The position numbers and the translations under genes are program-made. A stretch of DNA of 64,000 nucleotides, taken from the NCBI GenBank assembly GCA_016709005.1, contig JADJEU010000003.1, positions 248,001 through 312,000 of the forward strand, in the 5' to 3' direction. Of the stretch, positions 47,146 through 56,144 are shown in pieces. The number at the start of each line of letters is the position of its first letter. Within the stretch, counting starts at the first letter, position 1. The notes below the pieces were generated by a model. That model was not told the origin of the DNA. It ran no database searches and was given only the letters and a program-made list of their open reading frames with translations. This DNA comes from Crocinitomicaceae bacterium. Lineage in GTDB: Bacteria > Bacteroidota > Bacteroidia > Flavobacteriales_D > Crocinitomicaceae.

Positions 47146-48546
47146 ATGTCAAAATACGACGTCGTTATTATTGGTTCTGGTCCTGGTGGATATGTTTGTG
47201 CAATTCGTTGCGCGCAGTTGGGATTGAAAACTGCCCTTATTGAAAAATACCCAACACTGGGTGGTACGTGTTTGAATGTGGGATGTATTCCTTCAAAAGC
47301 TTTGCTGGACAGTTCAGAACATTACCACAACGCAACGCATAATTTTGAAAACACGGCATCAATTTATCGGGTGTAAAACTGGATATGAAAAAAATGATTG
47401 AACGTAAAAGTTCAGTTGTTTCTCAAACATGTGATGGAATTAAATTTTTGATGGACAAAAATAAAATTGATGTTCATTACGGTGTTGGATCATTCGTGGA
47501 TAAAACACATATCAAAGTAACGGCTGCTGATGGCAAAGAAACCATTCTTGAAACCAAAAATTCAGTGATTGCTACGGGTTCAAAACCAAATTATTTCCCA
47601 GGAATGGAACCGGATAAAAAACGCATCATTACCTCAACTGAAATGTTGAATTTAGATGTGGTTGCAAAAAATCTAATTGTGATTGGCGGTGGTGTGATTG
47701 GTTTAGAGTTAGGAAGTGTTCACGCACGTTTGGGAGCTAAAGTAGAAGTGGTTGAATTTGCTGATTCTATTATTCCAACAATGGATCGTTCACTTGGAAA
47801 AGAGTTGACCAAAGTTTTGAAAAAGAAGGATTTAATTTTAACCTGAATCACAAAGTTCAGTCTGTAAAAAATACCGGAAAAGAAGTTGAAGTAACTGCCT
47901 TGAATGCAAAGGTGAAACAGTAGTTTTCAAAGGAGATTATTGTTTGGTTGCGGTTGGCAGAAAACCATATACCGAAGGTTTAGGTTTAGATAAAGTTGGA
48001 ATTACGCCAGATAAACGTGGCATGATTGAAGTAGATAATCATTTGCAAACATCTGTACCAGGAATTTATGCAATTGGAGATGTTGTTCGCGGACCAATGT
48101 TGGCACATAAAGCAGAAGATGAAGGGGTAGTGGTTGCAGAACAATTGGCTGGACAAAAACCACATATTGATTACAATTTGATTCCGGGTGTTGTGTACAC
48201 CTGGCCTGAAGTTGCTGCGGTTGGAAAAACTGAAGAAGAATTAAAAGCGGCTGGTGTTCCAATTAAAGTTGGATCATTCCCAATGAAAGCATTAGGACGC
48301 GCAAGAGCATCGATGGATTTGATGGGCTTTGTAAAAATTATTGCTCACGCGGATACAGATGAAGTTTTAGGTGTTCACATGATTGCTGCACGCGCTGCAG
48401 ATTTAATTATGGAAGCATGTACTGCTATGGAGTTCCGCGCATCTGCTGAAGATATTGCACGGATGGTTCACCCGCACCCAACCTTCTCTGAAGCAATCAA
48501 AGAAGCAGCTATGGATGCAACTGGGAAACGCGCAATGCATATTTAA
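47146..48546 (+). CDS. lpdA: Dihydrolipoyl dehydrogenase, three indels
   Basis: LpdA (E3) reoxidises dihydrolipoamide of 2-oxoacid dehydrogenases. The FAD motif IIGSGPGGYVCA, redox-active disulfide C42/C47 in GGTCLNVGCIPSK, NAD-binding VIGGGVIGLELGSVHARLG, and the C-terminal catalytic HPHPTFSEAIKEA are present. One-base losses near 47353, 47829 and 47912, at least the last two in homopolymers, break the frame; corrected, the protein is about 468 residues, the normal length. It could serve the branched-chain E1 at 7-9 kb, the pyruvate and oxoglutarate complexes and the glycine cleavage system. Confidence 0.92.
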
Positions 48547-48570
48547 TTATCTATAGCAGGAGAAAAATTT

Positions 48571-48613
48571 AACCACAGAGATATCAGAGAAGGCACAGAG
48601 GACACGGAGAAAA
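48571..48613 (+). repeat. Left inverted arm bracketing the GxxExxY gene
   Basis: ACCACAGAG, ten bases, then AGGCACAGAGGACACGGAG at 48572-48609. In inverted orientation the right arm (49012-49049) reads ACCACAGAG, ten bases, then AGGCACAGAGGTCACAAAG; the two agree at 29 of 38 positions by eye, with identical spacing. Confidence 0.8.
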
Positions 48614-48615
48614 TT

Positions 48616-49008
48616 ATGATGATTGCAAGGGGAGAGATTGTAGAAAATGAATTAGCGACTAAAGTAATTGGAACTTGTATTGAAGTTCATAAGTTACTTG
48701 GACCTGGTCTTTTGGAGTCCGCGTATCAAGAGGTTCTGTTTTATAAACTGAAAAAGGCTGGACTTGCCGTCATTAAAGAAAAACCAATGCCTTTAGTAGT
48801 GGAGGAAGTAAAACTAGAAGTAGGTTATCGGATTGATCTTTTGGTAGAAAATAAATTGGTTGTTGAAGTAAAAGCAGTGGAGGCTATTAATGATGTTCAT
48901 TTGGCTCAAACACTTACTTATCTTAAACTTGGAAATTACAAATTAGGTCTTTTGGTGAATTTTAATGTTTCACTTATGAAGAACGGTATTCGAAGAATAA
49001 TTAATTAA
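48616..49008 (+). CDS. GxxExxY protein (PD-(D/E)XK nuclease-like)
   Basis: A 130-residue member of the GxxExxY family. The name motif is GLLESAY at residues 31-37. A PD-(D/E)XK nuclease-like core is visible: Asp74 in YRIDLLVE and Glu84-x-Lys86 in VVEVKA. The family is widespread, often with several copies per genome, and has no established function. The gene fits tightly between two inverted CACAGAG-family arms (2 and 3 bases from start and stop), as a mobile-element cargo would. The start could be ATG 48616 or the next ATG, one codon later. It is intact. Confidence 0.88.
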   Translation: MMIARGEIVENELATKVIGTCIEVHKLLGPGLLESAYQEVLFYKLKKAGLAVIKEKPMPLVVEEVKLEVGYRIDLLVENKLVVEVKAVEAINDVHLAQTLTYLKLGNYKLGLLVNFNVSLMKNGIRRIIN

Positions 49009-49010
49009 TC

Positions 49011-49050
49011 GCTTTGTGACCTCTGTGCCTCCTTTGTGGGCTCTGTGGTA
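49011..49050 (-). repeat. Right inverted arm bracketing the GxxExxY gene
   Basis: CTTTGTGACCTCTGTGCCTC, then CTTTGTGGG and CTCTGTGGT. It is the inverted counterpart of 48571-48613 and begins three bases after the gene's stop codon. Confidence 0.8.
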
Positions 49051-49081
49051 AAAAAAAAATCACAACGCACGTGAACATAAA

Positions 49082-50131
49082 ATGAAAAAAACCTGCATTC
49101 TCCTAATAAACCTTGGCACACCGGATAGTCCAAAAACGTCTGATGTACGTCGTTATCTCACTGAGTTTTTAAATGACCCGCGTGTGATTGACATCAATCC
49201 GGTTGGAAGATTTTTATTGGTGAACGGAATCATTGTCCCTTTTCGCGCACCAAAATCAGCTAAGATTTATAAAGAACTTTGGGAGATGTGGGGTGGAAAT
49301 TCACCACTCCTGACTTATGGAAAAAAATTGCAGGAACTTGTTCAGCATAATTTTCAGAATCAAAACATCACCGTTGAATTTGCTATGCGGTATCAGAATC
49401 CATCCTTAGATTCTGTACTTGAACGAATGGAAAAAGTGGGCTATGATCAAATTATTATGCTGCCTTTATTCCCTCACTACGCAAGCTCTTCAACAGGTTC
49501 AGCTGTAGAAAAAGCAATGAAGCTGATACAGAAATGGTGGACTATTCCAGAAGTAAAAATCATTTCACATTTTTATGATCATCCAGGATATATTGATGCT
49601 TTTGTAAATCGCGCAAAACAATATTTGACCGATGAAGCAGTTGCCAAACACGGTGTTTTAGGTGGATACGATCACGTGATGTTCTCTTATCATGGTTTGC
49701 CTGAACGTCAAATTGAAAAAGTACATCCTGAATTAACCTGCGCAAATTGTACTTGTCCTGAAAAATTTAACGCTGATCAATCACATTGTTACCGCAACGA
49801 GTGTTATGAAACTACGCGTCTCATAGCTGCAAAACTGAATATTCCAAAAGATAAATACACCGTTTCCTTTCAATCACGTTTGGGTAAAACACCTTGGTTG
49901 ACGCCTTATTCCGATAAGGTTGTGGAAGACCTGGCCAAAGGGGGGGCTAAAAAACTATTGGCTTTCTCAGCCGCTTTTGTGGCAGACTGTTTGGAGACTT
50001 CCGTTGAAATTGGACATGAATATCAAGGCATCTTTACCGAACACGGTGGTGAAAAAGGCCTCACAAAAGGATATTCGCTGCAATCCCTAACGCAATTTTT
50101 CCCCGCCAATAATTATCTTTGCCCTCAATAA
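49082..50131 (+). CDS. hemH: Ferrochelatase
   Basis: HemH inserts ferrous iron into protoporphyrin IX, the last step of haem synthesis. The protein (349 residues) begins CILLINLGTPDSPKTSDVRR and has HYASSSTGSAVEK and the catalytic-His segment FSYHGLPERQIEKVHP. Four or more cysteines in TCANCTCPEK and SHCYRNECYETTRL may ligate an Fe-S cluster, as in some bacterial ferrochelatases. The last 20 residues (after HGGEKG) differ from the usual ending, so a small 3' frame error is possible. It is 18 bases upstream of the YebC gene. Confidence 0.92.
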   Translation: MKKTCILLINLGTPDSPKTSDVRRYLTEFLNDPRVIDINPVGRFLLVNGIIVPFRAPKSAKIYKELWEMWGGNSPLLTYGKKLQELVQHNFQNQNITVEFAMRYQNPSLDSVLERMEKVGYDQIIMLPLFPHYASSSTGSAVEKAMKLIQKWWTIPEVKIISHFYDHPGYIDAFVNRAKQYLTDEAVAKHGVLGGYDHVMFSYHGLPERQIEKVHPELTCANCTCPEKFNADQSHCYRNECYETTRLIAAKLNIPKDKYTVSFQSRLGKTPWLTPYSDKVVEDLAKGGAKKLLAFSAAFVADCLETSVEIGHEYQGIFTEHGGEKGLTKGYSLQSLTQFFPANNYLCPQ

Positions 50132-50149
50132 TCCATTTCACACATATCT

Positions 50150-50863
50150 ATGGGAAGAGCGTTTGAATTCAGAAAAGGCCGCAAACTTAAACGTTGGGGC
50201 GCTATGTCTAAAGCATTTACCAAAATTGGTAAAGAGTTGTCACAAGCTGTAAAAGAGGGCGGACCAAACCCTGAGTCAAACTCCCGTCTGCGCGTAATCA
50301 TTCAAAATGCCAAGGCAGTGAATATGCCTAAGGATAATATTGAACGTGCCATTGCAAAAGCAACCGCAAAAGACACGTCTACCTATAAAGAAATGGTTTA
50401 TGAAGGCTATGGTCCTTTTGGAATAGCTATACTGGTTGAAACATTAACAGACAACCCAACACGGACGGTGGCAAACGTGCGCGCCGCATTCACAAAATTG
50501 GGCGGAACATTAGGAACCAGTGGAAGTTTGGATTTTGCCTTTGAACATAAGTGTATGTTCCGCATCAGCGCTGATGGCATCAATGTAGAAGATTTTGAAT
50601 TGGAGATTATTGATTTTGGCGGTGAAGAAGTGGATAAAGATGAAGAGGAAAATGAAATCATTATTTACGGACCATTTGAAGCTTTTGGAGCAATCCAAAA
50701 ATTTCTGGAAGAAAAGAAAATTGAAATTAAATCTGCAGGTTTAGAACGCATTCCGACTGATACAAAAAAACTAACTGAAGAAGAAGAATCCACCATTAAT
50801 AAATTAATCGAACGATTGGAAGAAGACGATGATGTGAATCAGGTATTTCATACGATGGCTTAA
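50150..50863 (+). CDS. YebC/PmpR family transcriptional regulator
   Basis: A 237-residue YebC/PmpR (TACO1-like) protein starting GRAFEFRKGRKLKRWGAMSK, with ARVIIQ-type helix (LRVIIQNAKAVNMPKDNIERA), EGYGPFGIAILVETLTDN, and the acidic C-terminal domain. Members are reported either as DNA-binding regulators or as translation factors that relieve stalling at polyproline; the sequence cannot decide. A strong terminator follows, so it ends the hemH unit. Confidence 0.92.
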   Translation: MGRAFEFRKGRKLKRWGAMSKAFTKIGKELSQAVKEGGPNPESNSRLRVIIQNAKAVNMPKDNIERAIAKATAKDTSTYKEMVYEGYGPFGIAILVETLTDNPTRTVANVRAAFTKLGGTLGTSGSLDFAFEHKCMFRISADGINVEDFELEIIDFGGEEVDKDEEENEIIIYGPFEAFGAIQKFLEEKKIEIKSAGLERIPTDTKKLTEEEESTINKLIERLEEDDDVNQVFHTMA

Positions 50864-50886
50864 AAAAATAAATAGGTCAAATAGTA

Positions 50887-50922
50887 AATCCCCCGTTGAA
50901 TAATCAGCGGGGGATTTTTTTC
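50887..50922 (+). terminator. Terminator after the YebC family gene
   Basis: AATCCCCCG pairs with CGGGGGATT across about 12 bases, followed by six further T. Confidence 0.88.
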
Positions 50923-51019
50923 TCCTTACTTTCTGATTTGGTTGTTCATCAAATCATTTGATTTAATTTAATAGAGGCGCGAACTTTTATTGGCTTGATA
51001 CAATCGAGAAAAATTTTGG

Positions 51020-51058
51020 CAAAAAAAAAGAGGGAGACAATTGCCTCCCTCTCTCTTT
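51020..51058 (-). terminator. Terminator of the truncated T9SS gene
   Basis: On the minus strand GAGGGAG pairs with CTCCCTC across eight bases and is followed by nine T. It lies about 15 bases beyond the stop of the T9SS fragment, which shows the fragment's 3' end is authentic. Confidence 0.82.
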
Positions 51059-51072
51059 GCATTGAACTTAAA

Positions 51073-51655
51073 CTACTTGGATACGATTACTTTTTTAGTT
51101 GTCATGCCTTTGCTTGATTGAACATTTACAAAGTAAACGCCATTTGCAAAGTCAGCCAGACTGATTTGAGTATTCACATCTCCTGAAGCATCTGTATAAA
51201 CAATTTTGCCTTGAAGGTCAACCAAAGTAATAAGTTGAATATCGGCATTAGAAATTGTAATATTTAAAACAACATTTGCAGGATTTGGATAAACTGAAAT
51301 TGTATATCCTTCCTCTTCAGTTTCAGAAATTCCAGTTGAGTAAGATACCGTGAATGTGCTTGAAACAGCGCATCCAGCGCCATCTGTAACTTCAACAGTA
51401 TAAACTCCCGGAGCTAATCCTGTTTGATCTGCAGCTGTAGAACCGTTTGACCAATCATAGAAATAAGGAGGTGTTCCACCTGTAGCAGTTACATCAATCT
51501 CACCATCGTTTGCTGAAACACCAGAAGCGTCTATAACCGTTCCATTAACAACAACCGGATTGATAGGAGCGCTAACTGTATAGGTTGCATTTGTTGAAAG
51601 AACAGAGATACCATGCCATCGAATGATAATTATCTGTGCATTGATGAGTAGTAAA
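51073..51655 (-). pseudogene. Truncated T9SS cargo gene, C-terminal part only
   Basis: The minus strand encodes about 175 residues with no start codon ahead of the conserved part: first a SprB-like repeat (GGTPPYFYDWSNGSTAADQT, then VEVTDGAGC), then a type A T9SS sorting domain (VYPNPANVVLNIT to KVIVSK). The sequence upstream of about 51605 (NAQIIIIRWHGIS) does not fit any of this and soon meets a stop, so the 5' part, usually hundreds of residues, is missing. Deletion, recombination with the related cargo gene downstream, or a misjoin are all possible. The stop and terminator are intact. Confidence 0.65.
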
Positions 51656-51703
51656 TCAGCGTATATAGTTTAGGCATATTTACTTTTAATAAATTTTTTT
51701 CGC

Positions 51704-51901
51704 ATGTTAAAGTTGCCTCCAAAAGCAAGTTCTTATATCAAAACTAATTTTGAAGATGATGCTCCTCAAACTGTGCTGGAAGTTTTTGATAAGCATGGCC
51801 GAGAGGTCTTTGAAGTAGTGATTTACTGCAAAGAAGCTATATATACGCTCCATTTTAATCGTGTTGGTGATTTGGTTTTCTACACTACTAAAATGAGATG
51901 A
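51704..51901 (+). CDS. Small protein of unknown function
   Basis: A 65-residue protein, mostly beta-strand by pattern (TVLEVFDKHGREVFEVVIYC then YTLHFNRVGDLVFYTT), with no signal or membrane segment. I do not recognise a family. It is followed by a strong hairpin at 51934 and begins about 50 bases past the broken end of the T9SS fragment. Confidence 0.5.
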   Translation: MLKLPPKASSYIKTNFEDDAPQTVLEVFDKHGREVFEVVIYCKEAIYTLHFNRVGDLVFYTTKMR

Positions 51902-51933
51902 ATTAATATTTGAAATAAGAACGTAACGGTTTC

Positions 51934-51972
51934 AAAAAAATCCCCGGCGAAATTTTTCACCGGGGATTTTAT
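51934..51972. terminator. Bidirectional terminator
   Basis: AATCCCCGG pairs with CCGGGGATT across about 12 bases, with an A-run on the left and a T-run on the right. It stands between the convergent 65-residue gene and the large T9SS cargo gene. Confidence 0.82.
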
Positions 51973-51992
51973 GTTCAGATAAAATTTATGTT

Positions 51993-54900
51993 TTATTGTT
52001 TCACCAATTTGCGATTGATGATTTGATCTTCCACTAAAATCTGAAGATTGTAAACACCGTCACTGAACGCTGAGAGATCAATAATTGCGTTTGCATCTAA
52101 AGAAGAAAACTGCAGCACAGTTCTTCCTTGCGCATCCGTCACGATGACGTCAAATCCAGCTGCATTTTCGGTGTTGACAAACAAATTAAACTCACCATTA
52201 GATGGGTTTGGATAAACTGAGGTCATTCCTGTTTCATCGAATTCATTCACGCCAACTAATTCACCCGTAATAGATGCTGTTTTATTGGAACGGGTTGAGT
52301 TGTGATCTTGCGCCTTGGTTGATGTACAGGTTGCCGGCGGCACAATAGTAATTATGTAATCCAAACCATTTATGCTTGAAGGAGAATCAGTGTATGAAAA
52401 TTGAGTTGATGGAAGAGATTGAATTAAATTCCAACCACCTGCAGTCGTATGACGATATAGGTTAAATGTAGGGAACGTAAATCCTTCGTAATTATCCCAA
52501 TTCAGATTGATTGTATTACCCAAACCAAAACTGATTGTCAGGTGAATTGTTTTATGGAATTCACTTAGATCAGATTCTTCACCGCATAAATTAACAGCAG
52601 ACAACTTATATCTCCATGATCTGACAGACGGAGAAGCAACTAAATCATTATAAACAGATTCATCTGCATACGGAACACTTGCTACAAATTGAAATTCGCC
52701 AGCAACAGATGTTTCGCGGTAGATGTTGAAGTAGTCGATATCAGTTGTGATTGGTTTTTCCCAAACAAGAAGATTTGTGTTTGTAGAAGTGTCAACAGTT
52801 ACCAAACAGATTGGATTCAGATCTGGTGAAGCTGCTGGAACTTCTACGCCGCCTACGCCTGTGCAACTGTTCATGTCAAATACTTCTATGGTATAAAACC
52901 CAGGAGCAAGACCTGTAATATCTTCAGTAGTTTGTCCGTTACTCCAAAGCACTCCCGAAATCGGGGCAGTGCTGTTGATTGAAATGTTGATCGCACCATC
53001 ATCCGTACAACCAGCAGGAGTAATTTCAGTGAATGAAACAGTTGGTGCACCGGCATCTGAAATAACAGTATTGTAAATTCCCGAACACCCGTTTGCATCT
53101 GTTACGATTGCATAATATGCTCCGCTAAACACAGAGCTTAATGTTGCATTGTTAGTCCCATTTGGTGTGCCACTTGCAGTATGGAACCATTGAAAGTCAT
53201 AAGGACCCGTTCCACCTGAAACGTTGCACGTAGCAGACCCATCACCAAATCCGCCACAGGTTGCATCGGTTGTAGAACCAGTGAATGTGAGCGGGGCTGG
53301 ACTTAAAACCGTAAACGAAGAGGTAGAAACACAATTGCTGTTATCGGTTACTGTTACTTCATAAGTTCCGGCTGGCAAACCTGTTACATCTTCTGTAACT
53401 TGTCCATTAGACCATGCAATCGATGCTACTCCTGCAGTAGTAGTAGCTGTTAGATCGATACTTCCTGTATTTGCACCTGCACATAAAACGTCTGTAACCG
53501 TTCCTGATAAAGTCAGGCCATTGGAAGAAACGGTTGCAGGTTTTGTAACACCGCATCCCTCGCTATCGGTTACATTTATATAATACACTCCAGCAGCTAA
53601 ATCAGATTGGTCTTCAAGCGAGGATCCGTTGGACCAATAGATGGTATAAGCAGGTGTTCCACCAGTAATCGTAGCATTTGCAGTTCCGTCTTCAACACCG
53701 CAATTTGCCGGCGTGGTGGTTACGGTAACATTTGGAACCGGATGTACAATCACAGACGCAGATTCAGTATCATAACATCCGTACGAATTGAAGTAGGTAT
53801 AATTAATGGTATGCGTTCCTGGATTTGCAACATCCGGATTAAATTTTGAGTTTATAGTGGTAACTCCGGGCCCAGTCCAGAATCCGCCTGCCGGTGAACC
53901 ATGGGGAATAAGATTTACAATGCCTTCATTTTCACAAACCTCATTATTGGTGTAAGTAATTGTAGCAGTTGGATTGGCAATTACATCGGCATAAAATAAT
54001 TCATAGTTGGTATACACCCCATTTTCAATTGTTTCAAATTCAAACTCAACATTCTCATCGGCTGCTATATCTAATGAAGTAAATTGAAGATAGTAATTAG
54101 GATAGCTTCCTACCATTGCCACGTTAACATTTGGAACAACGGCTGCGTTTGTTGATGCCGCTGTAACACTTAGGTTCGTGTGGATATAGTTATTGTCTGA
54201 TACAATAAGAGAAACAGTAGGTGCAGTGGTCAAGGTTTGCTCGCATCCTGCAAAAGTATTTTCAACAGTGACGGTGCATGGATTGTCAAATTCCATTACA
54301 CGCACATAACCTCCTCTGACGCACGATACGACTACGCGTCCATTTCTTGTGTCAATGCGAGGATCTGTGATTGAGCCTGAGCCGGTCATGAAGGCTGTTC
54401 CCATTGCAGTTTGAACTCCCGCATCGCTTACACTTTCGACAAAATGTGTAGCGCCTATATTATAGAAGAAATAATCAAGCGTGTTTGAAGACGCCATGTC
54501 GTAATCATCTGTTAGGCCTGTATAAATAGAAAAAGGAAGAGGAAAAAGCCCTGTTCCTAAATTATAACGTGTATAAACGATCGACGGAGTGGCGTCGTCA
54601 TCTATGGCAGCAAAACGCAAATCGGTTGAGCCAACCAGGTTGGTGACTATTTTTCCTGAAAAGTCATTTAGAATAACATCCTGAATATCATAGAGCGGTG
54701 AGTTCACAAAGGTTAAATTCACATAATTCGACATGTCGCCATATTCATGAATTACGTATGGGTCTTCGTTTGGATCCAAAACAAAGTCATGATGACTGCC
54801 ATAGCTATCAGTCACATCACCGCCAATTTGACCTTGACTAGAAGTTGAAAGCATAAGGGTGATTAAATCAGTACTGCCAACTGCCGATGTAAGATTATAG

Positions 54901-55343
54901 AAACTCAAAAACACATTTCCTGATGAAGACACTTTTAAGCTGTAATCTGAACCAACCGGTGTCTGATAATTCACAGAACCCATAGTTGCCCAAGTTGTGC
55001 CATTCAAATAATATGTTCTGATATAATAAAGTACACCAATCTGGAATTTAACGGCAACATAGGGCAATCCATTGTGCACAGCCAGTTTTATGTCAACCAT
55101 ATTGGTGCCTTGACCAAAATTAGCATTACCAACCAGCATCCAGGTACTTCCAGTCCATTTGCGAACATTGGCACGTTGTCCAACACTTTCTACGTAGGCC
55201 ACATAGATGTCACCTGAAGCCTGGTCTATGAACAAATCCTGATGAGATACACTGGCTCCAATTGTAGTTCCAATGGATTGCCAGACTTGACTCATCCCTG
55301 ATAAGGCGATGAGCATTAAACAAAGCGTAATTAGTTTTTTCAT
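51993..55343 (-). CDS. Giant secreted protein with SprB repeats and type A T9SS sorting domain
   Basis: A 1116-residue surface protein: signal peptide (ending SGMSQ), an N-terminal beta-propeller-like region to about 350, an Ig-like region, at least five SprB-type repeats of about 80 residues between roughly 550 and 860 (each with a GTYEVTVTD-like end and a conserved Cys, as in adhesin SprB), fibronectin-like strands, and a type A Por secretion sorting domain from about 1045 (VYPNPSNGEFNLF to NRKLVKQ). Type A signals send the protein through the T9SS with cleavage and attachment to A-LPS. The frame is intact, in contrast to many neighbours. Confidence 0.87.
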   Translation of the reverse strand: MKKLITLCLMLIALSGMSQVWQSIGTTIGASVSHQDLFIDQASGDIYVAYVESVGQRANVRKWTGSTWMLVGNANFGQGTNMVDIKLAVHNGLPYVAVKFQIGVLYYIRTYYLNGTTWATMGSVNYQTPVGSDYSLKVSSSGNVFLSFYNLTSAVGSTDLITLMLSTSSQGQIGGDVTDSYGSHHDFVLDPNEDPYVIHEYGDMSNYVNLTFVNSPLYDIQDVILNDFSGKIVTNLVGSTDLRFAAIDDDATPSIVYTRYNLGTGLFPLPFSIYTGLTDDYDMASSNTLDYFFYNIGATHFVESVSDAGVQTAMGTAFMTGSGSITDPRIDTRNGRVVVSCVRGGYVRVMEFDNPCTVTVENTFAGCEQTLTTAPTVSLIVSDNNYIHTNLSVTAASTNAAVVPNVNVAMVGSYPNYYLQFTSLDIAADENVEFEFETIENGVYTNYELFYADVIANPTATITYTNNEVCENEGIVNLIPHGSPAGGFWTGPGVTTINSKFNPDVANPGTHTINYTYFNSYGCYDTESASVIVHPVPNVTVTTTPANCGVEDGTANATITGGTPAYTIYWSNGSSLEDQSDLAAGVYYINVTDSEGCGVTKPATVSSNGLTLSGTVTDVLCAGANTGSIDLTATTTAGVASIAWSNGQVTEDVTGLPAGTYEVTVTDNSNCVSTSSFTVLSPAPLTFTGSTTDATCGGFGDGSATCNVSGGTGPYDFQWFHTASGTPNGTNNATLSSVFSGAYYAIVTDANGCSGIYNTVISDAGAPTVSFTEITPAGCTDDGAINISINSTAPISGVLWSNGQTTEDITGLAPGFYTIEVFDMNSCTGVGGVEVPAASPDLNPICLVTVDTSTNTNLLVWEKPITTDIDYFNIYRETSVAGEFQFVASVPYADESVYNDLVASPSVRSWRYKLSAVNLCGEESDLSEFHKTIHLTISFGLGNTINLNWDNYEGFTFPTFNLYRHTTAGGWNLIQSLPSTQFSYTDSPSSINGLDYIITIVPPATCTSTKAQDHNSTRSNKTASITGELVGVNEFDETGMTSVYPNPSNGEFNLFVNTENAAGFDVIVTDAQGRTVLQFSSLDANAIIDLSAFSDGVYNLQILVEDQIINRKLVKQ

Positions 55344-55472
55344 TTTCGATGAATTTGAGATTCAGTACCTCAAAGGAACGAAAAATTAAGATAAAATAAG
55401 ATCAAAAACAGTATGAGACTTATCAACTTTGTGCTCTTAGTCGATTGAGATGAAGGATTGAACGTTCGTTTT

Positions 55473-56051
55473 TTATCCGTTCACAATCTTATTCAATTCA
55501 CCTTTCAAATACATGATTGCACGATCAGTCGGCTGATTGTTGAGTTGTGCGGTGATTTCAAAAATAGCGCGGCTTAAATCAAGGCACATGGCTGTTGGTG
55601 GTAAATTTGTTGCAGCCATGTTGATGATTTTGATGGTTTCATCTTTGCTGTTTTTTGCAAGATGCCAGGCGTCTTGTGAAATGAAAATTTGTTGCGCCAG
55701 ATTATGTTCGTATTCGCTGCGGATATTATCTAAAAGTATTTGCTGAAAAACACGCGCAGGCAAAGCGGGATTATTTAATCGCATGACCATGTTGTTAGGC
55801 GAAATACGTTCTAAAAAAAGAACAATACGCTGATATGCATCAACCTGCATTGGGAAATACAATTTTTTATTTTCGTTGACAACCGGTTGATTAGAAGCCG
55901 AGTCTTGCTTAGAGCCAAGGGCACGTTGCGTCTTTAATTTTTCGCGTTGAATTTCATCCCACTTGTTTGTGAAAATATAGACCGAAGCAAATAATGCAAT
56001 CGAAGGAACAACATAACAAACTAAATCAAGCACTACTTCCGAACGTGTCAT
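55473..56051 (-). CDS. Membrane-anchored protein of unknown function
   Basis: A 192-residue protein with one N-terminal membrane helix (about residues 8-27) and a cytoplasmic helical domain starting YFPMQVDAYQRIVLFLERI. The pattern is that of a conserved Bacteroidota protein of unknown function (I think the family recently called DUF7935, not certain). The C-terminus ends MYLKGELNKIVNG. It is an isolated gene between the T9SS cargo and an outer-membrane protein. Confidence 0.7.
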   Translation of the reverse strand: MTRSEVVLDLVCYVVPSIALFASVYIFTNKWDEIQREKLKTQRALGSKQDSASNQPVVNENKKLYFPMQVDAYQRIVLFLERISPNNMVMRLNNPALPARVFQQILLDNIRSEYEHNLAQQIFISQDAWHLAKNSKDETIKIINMAATNLPPTAMCLDLSRAIFEITAQLNNQPTDRAIMYLKGELNKIVNG

Positions 56052-56144
56052 AAAAACAGGATTTATACAAACTTACGTAAACTAAAATACAAAGTTCAGG
56101 AAAAGTAACACCTCTGAATTAATCAAATTTAGAAATTGCCTTCA

